Positions 23,951 to 32,488 of a DNA stretch of 64,000 nt are shown here, one piece after another. Origin of the DNA: Anabaena minutissima FACHB-250 (GTDB lineage Bacteria > Cyanobacteriota > Cyanobacteriia > Cyanobacteriales > Nostocaceae); assembly GCF_014697125.1 (NCBI RefSeq), contig NZ_JACJRG010000016.1, forward strand, positions 79,386 to 143,385, written 5' to 3'. Position 1 is the first letter of the stretch. Each line of letters starts with the position of its first letter. Both the position numbers and the translations under genes were made by a program. The notes beneath the pieces are model-generated. The model did not search any database and had not been told where the DNA came from. It saw only the letters and a list, made by a program, of their open reading frames with translations.

Positions 23951-25636
23951 ATGATGGCTGATGGATTTCCTTGGCTAACCGCGATTATTCTACTGCCACT
24001 CGTTGCTTCCTTGCTCATTCCCGTGCTGCCAGATAAAGATGGCAAGCTGGTACGATGGTATGCCCTAGGTGTAGCGATCGCGGATTTTGTTTTGATGTGC
24101 TACACTTTTTGGCGGCATTACGATGCTAGCAGTCCGACTTTTCAACTTGCGGAGAATTATGCCTGGATACCTCAGTTAGGCTTTAGCTGGGCTGTTTCAG
24201 TTGATGGCATCTCGATGCCGCTTGTACTGCTAGCTGGATTTGTCACAACGCTGGCGATGTTGGCTGCATGGCAAGTTGACCTGAAGCCGCGCCTGTTTTA
24301 TTTCTTAATGTTGGTGCTGTATTCGGCACAAATAGGGGTATTCGTTGCCCAAGACTTACTATTGTTCTTTATTATGTGGGAAATAGAACTAGTTCCCGTA
24401 TATTTACTAGTATCTATTTGGGGCGGTCAAAAACGCCGCTATGCTGCCACAAAATTCTTAATCTACACCGCAGCCGCTTCCATTTTTATTCTCATAGCTG
24501 GGCTAGCAATGGCTCTCTACGGCGATAATACCACCTTTGATATTGTAGAACTGGGTACGAAAAATTACCCCCTAGCTTTAGAATTATTACTTTACGCCGG
24601 ATTGCTAATTGCTTTTGGTGTCAAGCTGGCGATTTTCCCCCTACATACATGGTTGCCTGATGCCCACGGTGAAGCCTCTGCTCCCGTGTCAATGATATTG
24701 GCGGGTGTACTCTTAAAAATGGGCGGATATGGACTAATCCGCATTAATTTAGAACTTCTGCCTGATGCCCATATTTACTTTGCGCCTGTCTTAGCAACTT
24801 TGGGTGTCATCAATATTATTTACGGTGCTTTAAACTCCTTTGCCCAAACCCACATGAAACGCCGCCTCGCCTATTCCTCTGTGTCTCACATGGGATTTGT
24901 GCTGTTGGGTATCGCTTCCTTTACCGATGTGGGTGTAAGTGGTGCGATGCTGCAAATGCTGTCTCACGGTTTAATTGCGTCTGTGTTGTTCTTCTTGGCT
25001 GGTGTCACTTATGACCGCACCCACTCAATGACTATGGACAATCTGGGTGGTATTGGTCAAGTTATGCCTAAAGTATTTGCCCTGTTTACCGCCGGTGCAA
25101 TGGCTTCCTTAGCACTCCCTGGGATGAGTGGCTTTGTGAGTGAACTTCAGGTATTTGTCGGTGTCACCACTAGCGACATTTACAGTCCCGCTTTCTGCAC
25201 GGTGATGGTATTCCTCGCCGCCGTGGGAGTTATCCTCACACCAATTTATCTGCTGTCAATGTTGAGACAGGTATTTTACGGTAATGGTGCAGAACTCTCC
25301 TGCAACATTAATAATTCCGCTTACGAAAACCAGGAAGACGAAGGAACAGCTTGTTTTGGTACAGACTGTCTACTACCTAGCCAAGCAGTATATAGAGATG
25401 CCAGCGTCAGGGAAGTTTTTATCGCCGCCTGCTTCTTGGTATTGATTATTGGTGTTGGTGTTTATCCCAAGATAGCGACCCAAATGTACGATGTGAAGAC
25501 TGTAGCTATCAATACTCAGATACGTCAATCTTATACAGAAATTGCCCAAACCAATCCCGGCATATATGCGAAGGGATTTATTTCTCCCAAAATCACAGAA
25601 CCTGAAGTGATGGCTGTGTCGGGAATTATCAAGTAA
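23951..25636 (+). CDS. ndhD: NAD(P)H-quinone oxidoreductase subunit 4 (NdhD)
   Basis: About 561 residues from ATG 23951 (or the adjacent ATG 23954); TTG at 23939 is unlikely. NdhD is an antiporter-like proton-pumping subunit of cyanobacterial NDH-1 in the thylakoid or plasma membrane. It has some 14 membrane helices and the conserved FIMWEIELVPVYLLVSIWGG (catalytic Glu), LPDAHGEASAPVSMILAG, SSVSHMGFVLLGIAS and LPGMSGFVSEL. The sequence is closest in feel to the NdhD1/NdhD2 respiratory type rather than the CO2-uptake D3/D4 type. A hydrophilic insert (AELSCNINNSAYENQEDEGT) lies near residue 450. A terminator follows. Confidence 0.93.
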   Translation: MMADGFPWLTAIILLPLVASLLIPVLPDKDGKLVRWYALGVAIADFVLMCYTFWRHYDASSPTFQLAENYAWIPQLGFSWAVSVDGISMPLVLLAGFVTTLAMLAAWQVDLKPRLFYFLMLVLYSAQIGVFVAQDLLLFFIMWEIELVPVYLLVSIWGGQKRRYAATKFLIYTAAASIFILIAGLAMALYGDNTTFDIVELGTKNYPLALELLLYAGLLIAFGVKLAIFPLHTWLPDAHGEASAPVSMILAGVLLKMGGYGLIRINLELLPDAHIYFAPVLATLGVINIIYGALNSFAQTHMKRRLAYSSVSHMGFVLLGIASFTDVGVSGAMLQMLSHGLIASVLFFLAGVTYDRTHSMTMDNLGGIGQVMPKVFALFTAGAMASLALPGMSGFVSELQVFVGVTTSDIYSPAFCTVMVFLAAVGVILTPIYLLSMLRQVFYGNGAELSCNINNSAYENQEDEGTACFGTDCLLPSQAVYRDASVREVFIAACFLVLIIGVGVYPKIATQMYDVKTVAINTQIRQSYTEIAQTNPGIYAKGFISPKITEPEVMAVSGIIK

Positions 25637-25656
25637 ATCATACTTTCGATAATATT

Positions 25657-25687
25657 AAGCGATCGCCTAACAATAGAGCGATCGCTT
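25657..25687 (+). terminator. ndhD terminator built from two HIP1 octamers
   Basis: Arms aagcgatcgc / gcgatcgctt with an 11-base loop, then TTTCTTT, 20 bases after the ndhD stop. This is a textbook intrinsic terminator in which both arms contain the HIP1 octamer. Confidence 0.75.
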
Positions 25688-25899
25688 TTTCTTTATGCCA
25701 AGAAGATACTATGAGGACAGTAGAGAAGCGATCGCTACTACAATAACGCAAAAGTAACCCCTACTATTCGTTTCTCCAGGGCTAGACAACAAAGTAAAAC
25801 AAATGTACTATTATTTTAACGCCCAAGATATTGGCAAAAATTAGCATATTCACATAGATTTATGGTGAAACTTATTACCTACCCAGGGGTAAAGGCATC

Positions 25900-26886
25900 A
25901 TGACAGACAATCAATGGCATCTTCAAGAACGGTTGCAGAAATATCCAGGTTATCGGGGTGAATATACTACCACCTTTGCAAACCGACCAGTAGTAGAATT
26001 TGATCCAGAGATGAAAATCAGCGATCCTGTAGGTACAGCTTATGCAATCAGATGTGAATATGATGATGAAGAAAACGCTGTAGATAAACTAGCAAAACTG
26101 CTGCAAGATGACCAAGCTATTAACCTACAAGCTTTGGTTTTTGGCCTTTGGGATGGGGATATGCCTAATGATAGTTCCCAGGGTGTAATTGAAGCCTTAG
26201 TATCTGCCAAAGATCAGCTGACAAGTTTGCAAGCCGTATTCATTGGCGATATCCACTCTGAAGAGAGTGAAATCTCTTGGATTGTGCAGAGTGATATTAG
26301 CCCCATCCTAGAAGCTTACCCCATCTTAGAAGTATTGCAAGTCCGAGGCGGTGAGGGTTTAGCTTTTAGTCCCTTCGTTGGACATGATCATTTAAAAGCA
26401 CTGATTATTGAGACTGGCGGCTTGAGTAGTGCAACCATTAACCAGATTTGTGCCTTGAACTTGCCAAAATTACAGCATTTAGAATTATGGTTAGGTTCAG
26501 ATAACTATGGTGGCGATTCCTCCCTTGCAGACTTGAACCCTATACTCATTGAACAAAAGTTTTCTAATTTAGTTTATTTAGGGTTAAGAAATAGCGAATA
26601 TTCTGATGATATTGCAGAAGCATTAGTACGTTCTCCCCTACTCAAAACTATCAGAATTATTGATTTATCAATGGGAACTCTTAGCGATGCAGGTGCAGAA
26701 TTACTCCTAAAAAATCCTGTTGTACAGCAATTAGATATTCTCAATTTGTCTGAAAACTATCTATCAGCAGAAATTATCAACTTTGTAGAAGAACTACAGG
26801 GAAATTTTCATGTTCAAATAATGATAAATGGACAAAGAGGAGAAGACGAATACGACGAAGAACGTTATTGTGCTGTTGCTGAGTGA
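25900..26886 (+). CDS. STM4015-family leucine-rich-repeat-like protein
   Basis: 328 residues; AAAGG is five bases before the ATG. The N-terminal part (YPGYRGEYTTTFANRPVVEF) is followed by irregular leucine-rich repeats from about 80 to 300 (LQAVFIGDI, LEVLQVRGG, LKALIIETG, LQHLELWLG, LVYLGLRNS, LDILNLSEN). The tail is acidic and ends RGEDEYDEERYCAVAE. The layout and the four genes that follow match the STM4011-STM4015 family set named after Salmonella genes of unknown function. It is the only member of the set without an enzyme fold, so it may be scaffold, recognition protein or substrate; that is inference. Confidence 0.8.
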   Translation: MTDNQWHLQERLQKYPGYRGEYTTTFANRPVVEFDPEMKISDPVGTAYAIRCEYDDEENAVDKLAKLLQDDQAINLQALVFGLWDGDMPNDSSQGVIEALVSAKDQLTSLQAVFIGDIHSEESEISWIVQSDISPILEAYPILEVLQVRGGEGLAFSPFVGHDHLKALIIETGGLSSATINQICALNLPKLQHLELWLGSDNYGGDSSLADLNPILIEQKFSNLVYLGLRNSEYSDDIAEALVRSPLLKTIRIIDLSMGTLSDAGAELLLKNPVVQQLDILNLSENYLSAEIINFVEELQGNFHVQIMINGQRGEDEYDEERYCAVAE

Positions 26887-26979
26887 AGGAGGTTGGGGAC
26901 TGGGTAAGTAAACCATGAATAATTTGATTATTATTAATCTTCCTTGTCTCCTCTATCAATATTTACGCCTATTAACTTA

Positions 26980-28116
26980 ATGTTTAACTGTGTTATTATT
27001 GCCAACCTGGAAAATCGTCGGGTTGGCTTTATGCAACAAGCACTAGCACATTTTGATTTACCATCTGCGACCCTTGTCTCTTATGCAGATTTGATTGCAG
27101 GTAGGGAGAAGTTAGAAAAATTCAATGCACCTAATACTATTATTCGGTTTGAGTCGCCAGAGAAAAACTTTGAGGTGGAGAAAGCCATAATTGCGGCTGG
27201 TGTGGAAGTTCCAGATACAGGTAATCAACAGCGTATTAGTGCTAAAGCTGCGGCTGATTTAGTGTTTGATAAAGGACGGATTCTTTACCCGCGACAGTGG
27301 TATTTAGGCTGGCGATATTTATTACATCAATGGGAAAAGCAAGTATTATCGCCAGTGATGAATCATCCCCATGATATTAGTGTGATGTTTGATAAGCCAT
27401 TATGTTGCGATCGCTTTTCTCATCACCATATCCCAATTCCGCGTTCTTTGGGTGTAATTCACAACTATGAGCATTTAAGAGAACAGATGCAAATTCAGGG
27501 GTTTGAACGGGTATTCATCAAACTATCTCATGGTTCATCTGCCTCTGGAGTAATTGCCTACCAGACTAATCACCACAAAGAATCTGCCATCACCACTGTA
27601 GAACGAGTCCGCCAAAATGGGCAAACCCAACTTTACAACTCCCGTAAAATTCGTCACTATACCAACCACGAAGAAATTACCGACATCATTAATATATTGA
27701 CGGCTGAAGGCGTGCAAGTAGAAGAATGGCTTCCCAAAGCACAAATTCAAGGACATCCATTTGATGTGCGCGTGGTTGTCATTAACGGAGAAGCACAGCA
27801 CATAGTAGTCAGATTAGGCAAAAGTCCCATGACTAATCTACACCTAGGTAACGAACGGGGAGATACAGCAGAATTTTTAGCTAAAGTTGGACATGAGAAC
27901 TGGGAGAAGATGAAACAAACCTGTGAAGCCGCAGCCGCATTATTTCCTAACAGCTTATATTGCGGAATTGACTTATTAATTTTCCCAGACTTTCACCGCC
28001 ATGCCATTTTAGAAATCAACGCCTTTGGTGATTTATTACCCGGAATTTTCTGGAATGGCTTCGACACATACACAAGCGAAGTGCAAGCAGTTCTAGAGAA
28101 ACAAACAAATGCTTGA
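26980..28116 (+). CDS. STM4014-family ATP-grasp protein
   Basis: 378 residues from ATG 26980 (MFNCVIIANLENRRVGF); the frame continues up to a TTG at 26944, without support. ATP-grasp features include FIKLSHGSSASGV, the metal/nucleotide segment FDVRVVVINGEAQHIVVRLG and CGIDLLI...ILEINAFGDLLPG. ATP-grasp enzymes join a carboxylate to an amine, thiol or other nucleophile through an acyl-phosphate. It is the second gene of the five-gene set, 93 bases after the first, and its stop overlaps the next gene's start by eight bases. Confidence 0.82.
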   Translation: MFNCVIIANLENRRVGFMQQALAHFDLPSATLVSYADLIAGREKLEKFNAPNTIIRFESPEKNFEVEKAIIAAGVEVPDTGNQQRISAKAAADLVFDKGRILYPRQWYLGWRYLLHQWEKQVLSPVMNHPHDISVMFDKPLCCDRFSHHHIPIPRSLGVIHNYEHLREQMQIQGFERVFIKLSHGSSASGVIAYQTNHHKESAITTVERVRQNGQTQLYNSRKIRHYTNHEEITDIINILTAEGVQVEEWLPKAQIQGHPFDVRVVVINGEAQHIVVRLGKSPMTNLHLGNERGDTAEFLAKVGHENWEKMKQTCEAAAALFPNSLYCGIDLLIFPDFHRHAILEINAFGDLLPGIFWNGFDTYTSEVQAVLEKQTNA

Positions 28117-28909
28117 CATGAATCAAATCGTCGGAACACACGACATAGTATTTATCACATTCGACACTCTCCGTTATGATGTTGCAGTTAACTTGTTAGC
28201 ACAAGGACGCACCCCCAACTTAGCAGCAGTATTACCGAAAACTGGCTGGGAAGAACGCCATTCCCCAGGAAACTTTACTTACGCTGCACATCATGCCTTT
28301 TTCGCCGGCTTCTTACCCACACCAGTTAAACCTGGAATACACCCTAGATTATTTGCGTTGGGGTTTGAAGGTAGCACAACCACCACAGAAAAAACCTGTG
28401 TATTAGAAGGTTCTAACATTATCAGTGGATTAGCTACTAAAGGCTATCATACAGCGTGTATAGGTGGTGTCGGCTTCTTCAACAAACTCAACCCCTTGGG
28501 AAAAGTCCTACCTTCCTTATTTGCAGAAAGTCACTGGAGTAAAGAACTTGGTGTTACCAATCCCAACTCTACACAAAATCAGATAATACTAGCCGAAAAA
28601 ATTCTCAAAGCAACACCCCAAACCCAACGCCTATTTTTATTCATTAATATTTCCGCACTACATCAACCAAACTACTTTTATCTCCCCGACGCGAAAACAG
28701 ACACCATCGCCTCCCACGCCGCCGCCTTAGAATACGTAGACAAACACCTAATCAAACTCTGGGAAGCACTAAAAAAACGCGCCGCCACCTTTTGCATCCT
28801 CAGTTCCGATCATGGCACAACCTACGGCGAAAATGGCTACACAGGCCATCGCCTCAGCCACCCCACAGTATGGACAGTTCCCTACGCACAATTCATCCTC
28901 CCCAACTAA
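28109..28909 (+). CDS. STM4013/SEN3800-family hydrolase (alkaline phosphatase superfamily)
   Basis: 266 residues from ATG 28109, overlapping the ATP-grasp gene by eight bases. DIVFITFDTLRYDVA is the N-terminal metal-binding strand of sulfatases and phosphodiesterases. HSPGNFTYAAHHAFFAGFLP holds the likely nucleophile region, and SSDHGTTYGENGYTGHRLSH has the C-terminal metal-binding Asp-His and His. It is short for a sulfatase, matching the compact STM4013 family. The reaction (removal or transfer of a phosphate or sulphate group) is unknown. It is third in the five-gene set. Confidence 0.82.
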   Translation: MLDMNQIVGTHDIVFITFDTLRYDVAVNLLAQGRTPNLAAVLPKTGWEERHSPGNFTYAAHHAFFAGFLPTPVKPGIHPRLFALGFEGSTTTTEKTCVLEGSNIISGLATKGYHTACIGGVGFFNKLNPLGKVLPSLFAESHWSKELGVTNPNSTQNQIILAEKILKATPQTQRLFLFINISALHQPNYFYLPDAKTDTIASHAAALEYVDKHLIKLWEALKKRAATFCILSSDHGTTYGENGYTGHRLSHPTVWTVPYAQFILPN

Positions 28910-28995
28910 AAATCTCTCCATATCTCTCTCTGCGTCTCTGCGCCTCTGCGTGAAATCTTCAAAATCCAACTCCACAAAACCAACCATCCCAAAAA

Positions 28996-30309
28996 ATGCT
29001 CAACCAACTCCTAAAACAATCCCCCTATCAAACCTACGTCTACTCCTACCCCCACAAAACAGCCTATCGACCTCTAAACCCACCCATCAACCTCACCCAA
29101 CTATGGACAAAACAAAATAAACAATCACTATTCCTCTACATTCACATCCCATTTTGTGAAATGCGCTGCGGATTTTGTAACCTATTTACCACAGTCACCC
29201 ATAACGAAGACTTCGTTACCCAATACATCCGCACCATTCAACGACAAGCACAAAGAGTCAAAGCCGCACTAGGAAAAGCATCCTTTAGCAGATTTGCATT
29301 AGGTGGCGGGACACCAACCCAATTACCAATACACCACCTAGAAACAATACTCAACATAGCTGAAGAAACAATGGGTGCTGATTTACAACAAATCCCAGTT
29401 TCCGTCGAGATGTCACCAGAGACAGCCGATAAAGATAAATTACAACTATTGCGCGATCGCGGCGTTGATCGAGCTAGTATTGGCGTACAAAGTTTTATTG
29501 AATCAGAAGTTCTAGCCACCCAACGCCGCCAAACCACCCCCCAAGTAGAAGCCGCACTGACAAGAATGCGCGAAGCCGGCTTTCCCAGAATTAACATTGA
29601 CCTAATTTACGGACTACCCGGACAAACCGTAGATACATGGTTACAATCAATACGGTCTGCATTACGCTTCCAACCAGAAGAAATTTATCTATATCCCTTA
29701 TACATCCGACCCCTCACCGGTTTAGGACGTTCAGACAAAGAATGGGACGATATCCGTATATCATCTTACCGCGAAGGGCGATCGCTCCTCATCTCAGAAG
29801 GATACACCCAAATTTCCATGCGAATGTTCCAACGCGTGTCTCCCTTATCTCCCGCCTCTCCCGTCTACTGCTGTCAAGCCGACGGTATGGTAGGAATAGG
29901 TTGCGGCGCACGTTCCTACACAGACACCTTGCATTATTCCAATGAATATGCGGTAGGTTCAAAAGAAGTCCGCGATATTTTGCAAGCCTATATACAAACA
30001 CCCGATGAAACTTTTGACTACGCAACTTATGGCTTTCAACTAAATATTGAAGAACAAAGTCGCCGCTACATTTTATTATCTCTCTTATCTAATGAAGGTA
30101 TAAATCTCATCGCCTATCAGCAAAGATTCCAAAGCAATATATATACTGATTATCCCGAATTAAAACAACTCATAGATTTGCAATTCGCCACACAACCAGA
30201 ACACATATTACATTTAACCGAAAAAGGAATCGAACATTCAGACACCATAGGTGCTTGGCTATTCTCAGAACAAGTCAACCAACTAATGCAAACCTATAAC
30301 CTCAAATAA
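28996..30309 (+). CDS. STM4012-family radical SAM protein
   Basis: 437 residues. The radical SAM cluster motif CEMRCGFC is at about residues 54-61 (CX3CX2C), following LYIHIPF as in HemN/HemW-type proteins. GGGTPTQLP, SVEMSPE, RASIGVQSFIESEV and NIDLIYGLPGQT are the usual HemW-like barrel motifs. The real partner families here argue against a haem role: it belongs with the STM4011-4015 set. Radical SAM chemistry on a peptide or small molecule is inferred. It is fourth in the set, 86 bases after the hydrolase gene, with a tctctgcgcctctgcgtg-type repeat in the gap. Confidence 0.85.
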   Translation: MLNQLLKQSPYQTYVYSYPHKTAYRPLNPPINLTQLWTKQNKQSLFLYIHIPFCEMRCGFCNLFTTVTHNEDFVTQYIRTIQRQAQRVKAALGKASFSRFALGGGTPTQLPIHHLETILNIAEETMGADLQQIPVSVEMSPETADKDKLQLLRDRGVDRASIGVQSFIESEVLATQRRQTTPQVEAALTRMREAGFPRINIDLIYGLPGQTVDTWLQSIRSALRFQPEEIYLYPLYIRPLTGLGRSDKEWDDIRISSYREGRSLLISEGYTQISMRMFQRVSPLSPASPVYCCQADGMVGIGCGARSYTDTLHYSNEYAVGSKEVRDILQAYIQTPDETFDYATYGFQLNIEEQSRRYILLSLLSNEGINLIAYQQRFQSNIYTDYPELKQLIDLQFATQPEHILHLTEKGIEHSDTIGAWLFSEQVNQLMQTYNLK

Positions 30310-30372
30310 CCTCTTACTCCTCTCCGCGTCTCTGCGCCTCTACGTGCATAAATCTCATATCTAAATTCACCC

Positions 30373-31272
30373 ATGCACCTCACCATTCTCTATCGCGGTT
30401 CATTAATCAGTTGCAACTATGGTTGTGAATATTGCCCTTTCGCCAAAAAACAACAATCAGCCGCAGAATTAGCAACTGATAAACAAGAAATAGAAAGATT
30501 TATTAACTGGATTGCTCAAAATTCACACCATAAATTTTCTATATTATTTACCCCTTGGGGAGAAGCCTTAATTCATAAATGGTATCAACAGGCATTAGTT
30601 AAATTAACCCAAATGCCTCATGTAAATAAAGCCGTAATTCAAACCAATCTTTCCTGTAAATTAGATTGGGTAGAAGATTGTAATAAAGAAAAACTTGCAT
30701 TGTGGGCAACATTTCATTCAGAATGGGTGACGTGCGATCGCTTCCTCTCCCAATGTCGAGAATTAAATCAGCGTGGTGTCCGTTTTAGTGCTGGCGTTGT
30801 CGGTTTTCCTCAATTCAAAGCACAGATTACTTACTTACGTCAAAACTTACCAGATCACATTTACTTATGGATTAATGCAGTTAAAAAGGAACTACCAAAT
30901 TTATCACAAGAAGACAGAGCTTTTTTTCAATCTATCGACCCATTTTATGAACTAAATACTCAACATTATCCCAGTTTAGGTAAAACTTGCAGTGCTGGCA
31001 AATCATTGATTTCTGTTGATGGTGAGGGAACAATCAAACGCTGCCATTTTATCAAATCACCCATTGGTAATATTTATGATCACAACTGGGAAGCTTCATT
31101 ATTTGAACGTACTTGCATTAATGAAACCTGCCATTGTCATATAGGTTATGTTCACCTAGATTATTTAGAATTACATAAAGTATTTGGTTCTGGTATTTTA
31201 GAGCGTATTCCGCATAATTGGAATTATAATTTAGCCGCATTGTCAACAGGGGAGTCTAAATCTAAAGTTTAG
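30373..31272 (+). CDS. STM4011-family radical SAM protein
   Basis: 299 residues. The N-terminal motif LISCNYGCEYCPFAKK gives CX3CX2C at 14, 18 and 21. The C-terminal part has further cysteines (KTCSAGKSL, IKRCHFIKSP, ERTCINETCHCHIGY), arranged like a SPASM/twitch-type auxiliary Fe-S region. Such auxiliary clusters are frequent in enzymes that modify peptides. The last residues include HKVFGSGILERIPHNW. It is the fifth and last gene of the set, 63 bases after the STM4012 gene. Confidence 0.85.
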   Translation: MHLTILYRGSLISCNYGCEYCPFAKKQQSAAELATDKQEIERFINWIAQNSHHKFSILFTPWGEALIHKWYQQALVKLTQMPHVNKAVIQTNLSCKLDWVEDCNKEKLALWATFHSEWVTCDRFLSQCRELNQRGVRFSAGVVGFPQFKAQITYLRQNLPDHIYLWINAVKKELPNLSQEDRAFFQSIDPFYELNTQHYPSLGKTCSAGKSLISVDGEGTIKRCHFIKSPIGNIYDHNWEASLFERTCINETCHCHIGYVHLDYLELHKVFGSGILERIPHNWNYNLAALSTGESKSKV

Positions 31273-31381
31273 AAATTAATTTATTTATAAAGTATTCACA
31301 GAAATTTGGCTGGGAAGTGCTGCTAATGTCATCACTACCCATGCTTGCTAGATTTTTACTGAATTGCTATATTGTAGATAC

Positions 31382-31395
31382 TATGTATATACATA
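31382..31395. promoter_or_regulatory. Palindrome upstream of mazEF (possible operator)
   Basis: TATGTATATACATA is a perfect 14-bp palindrome, 27 bases before the antitoxin start. MazE-type antitoxins bind palindromes near their own promoter, so autoregulation here is plausible. Confidence 0.45.
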
Positions 31396-31422
31396 AAGTT
31401 TTACTAAATCAAGGTTCAGGCT

Positions 31423-31665
31423 ATGGTTGCAAATGTTGCTAAGTGGGGAAATAGTCTTGCTATTCGGATTCCCCAGAATTTAGCTAAAGAAATTCATTTA
31501 ACTGAAGGCGTGGAAGTAGAACTTGCGGTCATAGATGGTAGTTTAGTAATCAAACCCATAAACCGCAAGCGATACTCACTTGATGAGCTAATTGATGCCA
31601 TTACACCAGAGAATCTTCATGGTGAAATTAATAGTGGAATAGCTATAGGGAATGAAGTTTGGTGA
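31423..31665 (+). CDS. mazE: MazE/AbrB-type antitoxin
   Basis: 80 residues. The N-terminal VAKWGNSLAIRIPQNLAKEI is the swapped-hairpin SpoVT/AbrB DNA-binding domain of MazE antitoxins. The C-terminal 35 residues would wrap around the toxin. AAGG lies upstream of the ATG. Its stop overlaps the toxin start (GTGA), the usual coupling in toxin-antitoxin pairs. Confidence 0.9.
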   Translation: MVANVAKWGNSLAIRIPQNLAKEIHLTEGVEVELAVIDGSLVIKPINRKRYSLDELIDAITPENLHGEINSGIAIGNEVW

Positions 31666-32006
31666 TATCAGAAAATTACTATATTCCTAATCGAGGAGAT
31701 ATCGTCTACTTAGATTTTGACCCCACAAAAGGACATGAACAACAGGGATATAGACCTGCTTTTGTGATTTCGCCTCGCAGGTATAATGAGAAAATTTCCT
31801 TAGCTTTATTTATGCCTATCACAAAACAGCAAAAAGGATATCCTTTTGAAGTTATTTTACAGTCTGATTTGAAAATTCAAGGTGTGATTCTTGCGGATCA
31901 GATCAAGTGTTTAGACTGGAAAGTACGCGGTGTTAAATTTATTGAGTCTGTACCAGAAAGTTTAATTGAAGAAGTGCAAGCAAAAATTGAGCCATTACTT
32001 CTGTAG
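31662..32006 (+). CDS. mazF: MazF/PemK-type mRNA interferase toxin
   Basis: 114 residues from GTG 31662, overlapping the antitoxin stop by four bases; a TTG one codon earlier is the alternative. NRGDIVYLDFDPTKGHEQQGYRPAFVISP is the conserved MazF/PemK start in parts (GDIVYLDFDP, RPAFVIS), and GVILADQIKCLDW is the conserved central segment. MazF cuts mRNA at short sequences until MazE neutralises it. It looks intact and about normal length. Confidence 0.9.
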   Translation: MISENYYIPNRGDIVYLDFDPTKGHEQQGYRPAFVISPRRYNEKISLALFMPITKQQKGYPFEVILQSDLKIQGVILADQIKCLDWKVRGVKFIESVPESLIEEVQAKIEPLLL

Positions 32007-32043
32007 ATATATTTTTTATTAGCATTGTCAACAGGTGAGTCTA

Positions 32044-32294
32044 AGAGGTTGTTTGAAAAGTCCCCTTCTATGCCATCCTGAGGAACGTAGAGAAGCCTTC
32101 CCGTAGGGTAGCATCTCAGTATATGGGTTAAAATGCAGATTCTTTCCTACGGAACGCTACGCGTTAAGCGTTGGCGCAGCCTCTTTGACAGGAGAAGCTA
32201 TGCCGCAGGCTTTACCTTACAGTTCCTACGCTTCGCTCAGGACTCCAGTCAGAATGACATTTTTATACCCCTTGCAACTTTTCAAACATCCTCT
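32044..32294. mobile_element. MITE-like element with 18-bp inverted ends
   Basis: AGAGGTTGTTTGAAAAGT (32044-32061) and ACTTTTCAAACATCCTCT (32277-32294) are inverted with one mismatch. TAA flanks the GAGG...CCTC body on both sides, a possible target duplication. The 251-bp unit contains GC-rich palindromic repeat text (for example gaagctatgccgcaggcttt) and no real gene. The transposase family is not identified. Confidence 0.7.
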
Positions 32295-32488
32295 AAATCC
32301 AAAGTGTAAAATATTATATCTGTTGTCAAAACTAGTACCAGAATATATCCCGTTTGTATCAAGTTGTTAGCCCTGGTTGTTGCCATAAGCGTAACTCATG
32401 TGATTAAGTAGGGAGCAAAGCTCATAATTGCTTGATTAAGTTCTGTGGAGAAATGGTATAAAAATTCCATAAGACATTGGTGACTGGG

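Noticed and set aside
28996..30309. Reading the STM4012-type gene as coproporphyrinogen oxidase HemN/HemW
   Set aside because: Motifs overlap with HemW, but the strict neighbourhood with the other four STM401x families favours the uncharacterised family.
32185..32370. 61-codon frame inside and beyond the 251-bp miniature element
   Set aside because: Formed by palindromic repeat text and crosses the element border.
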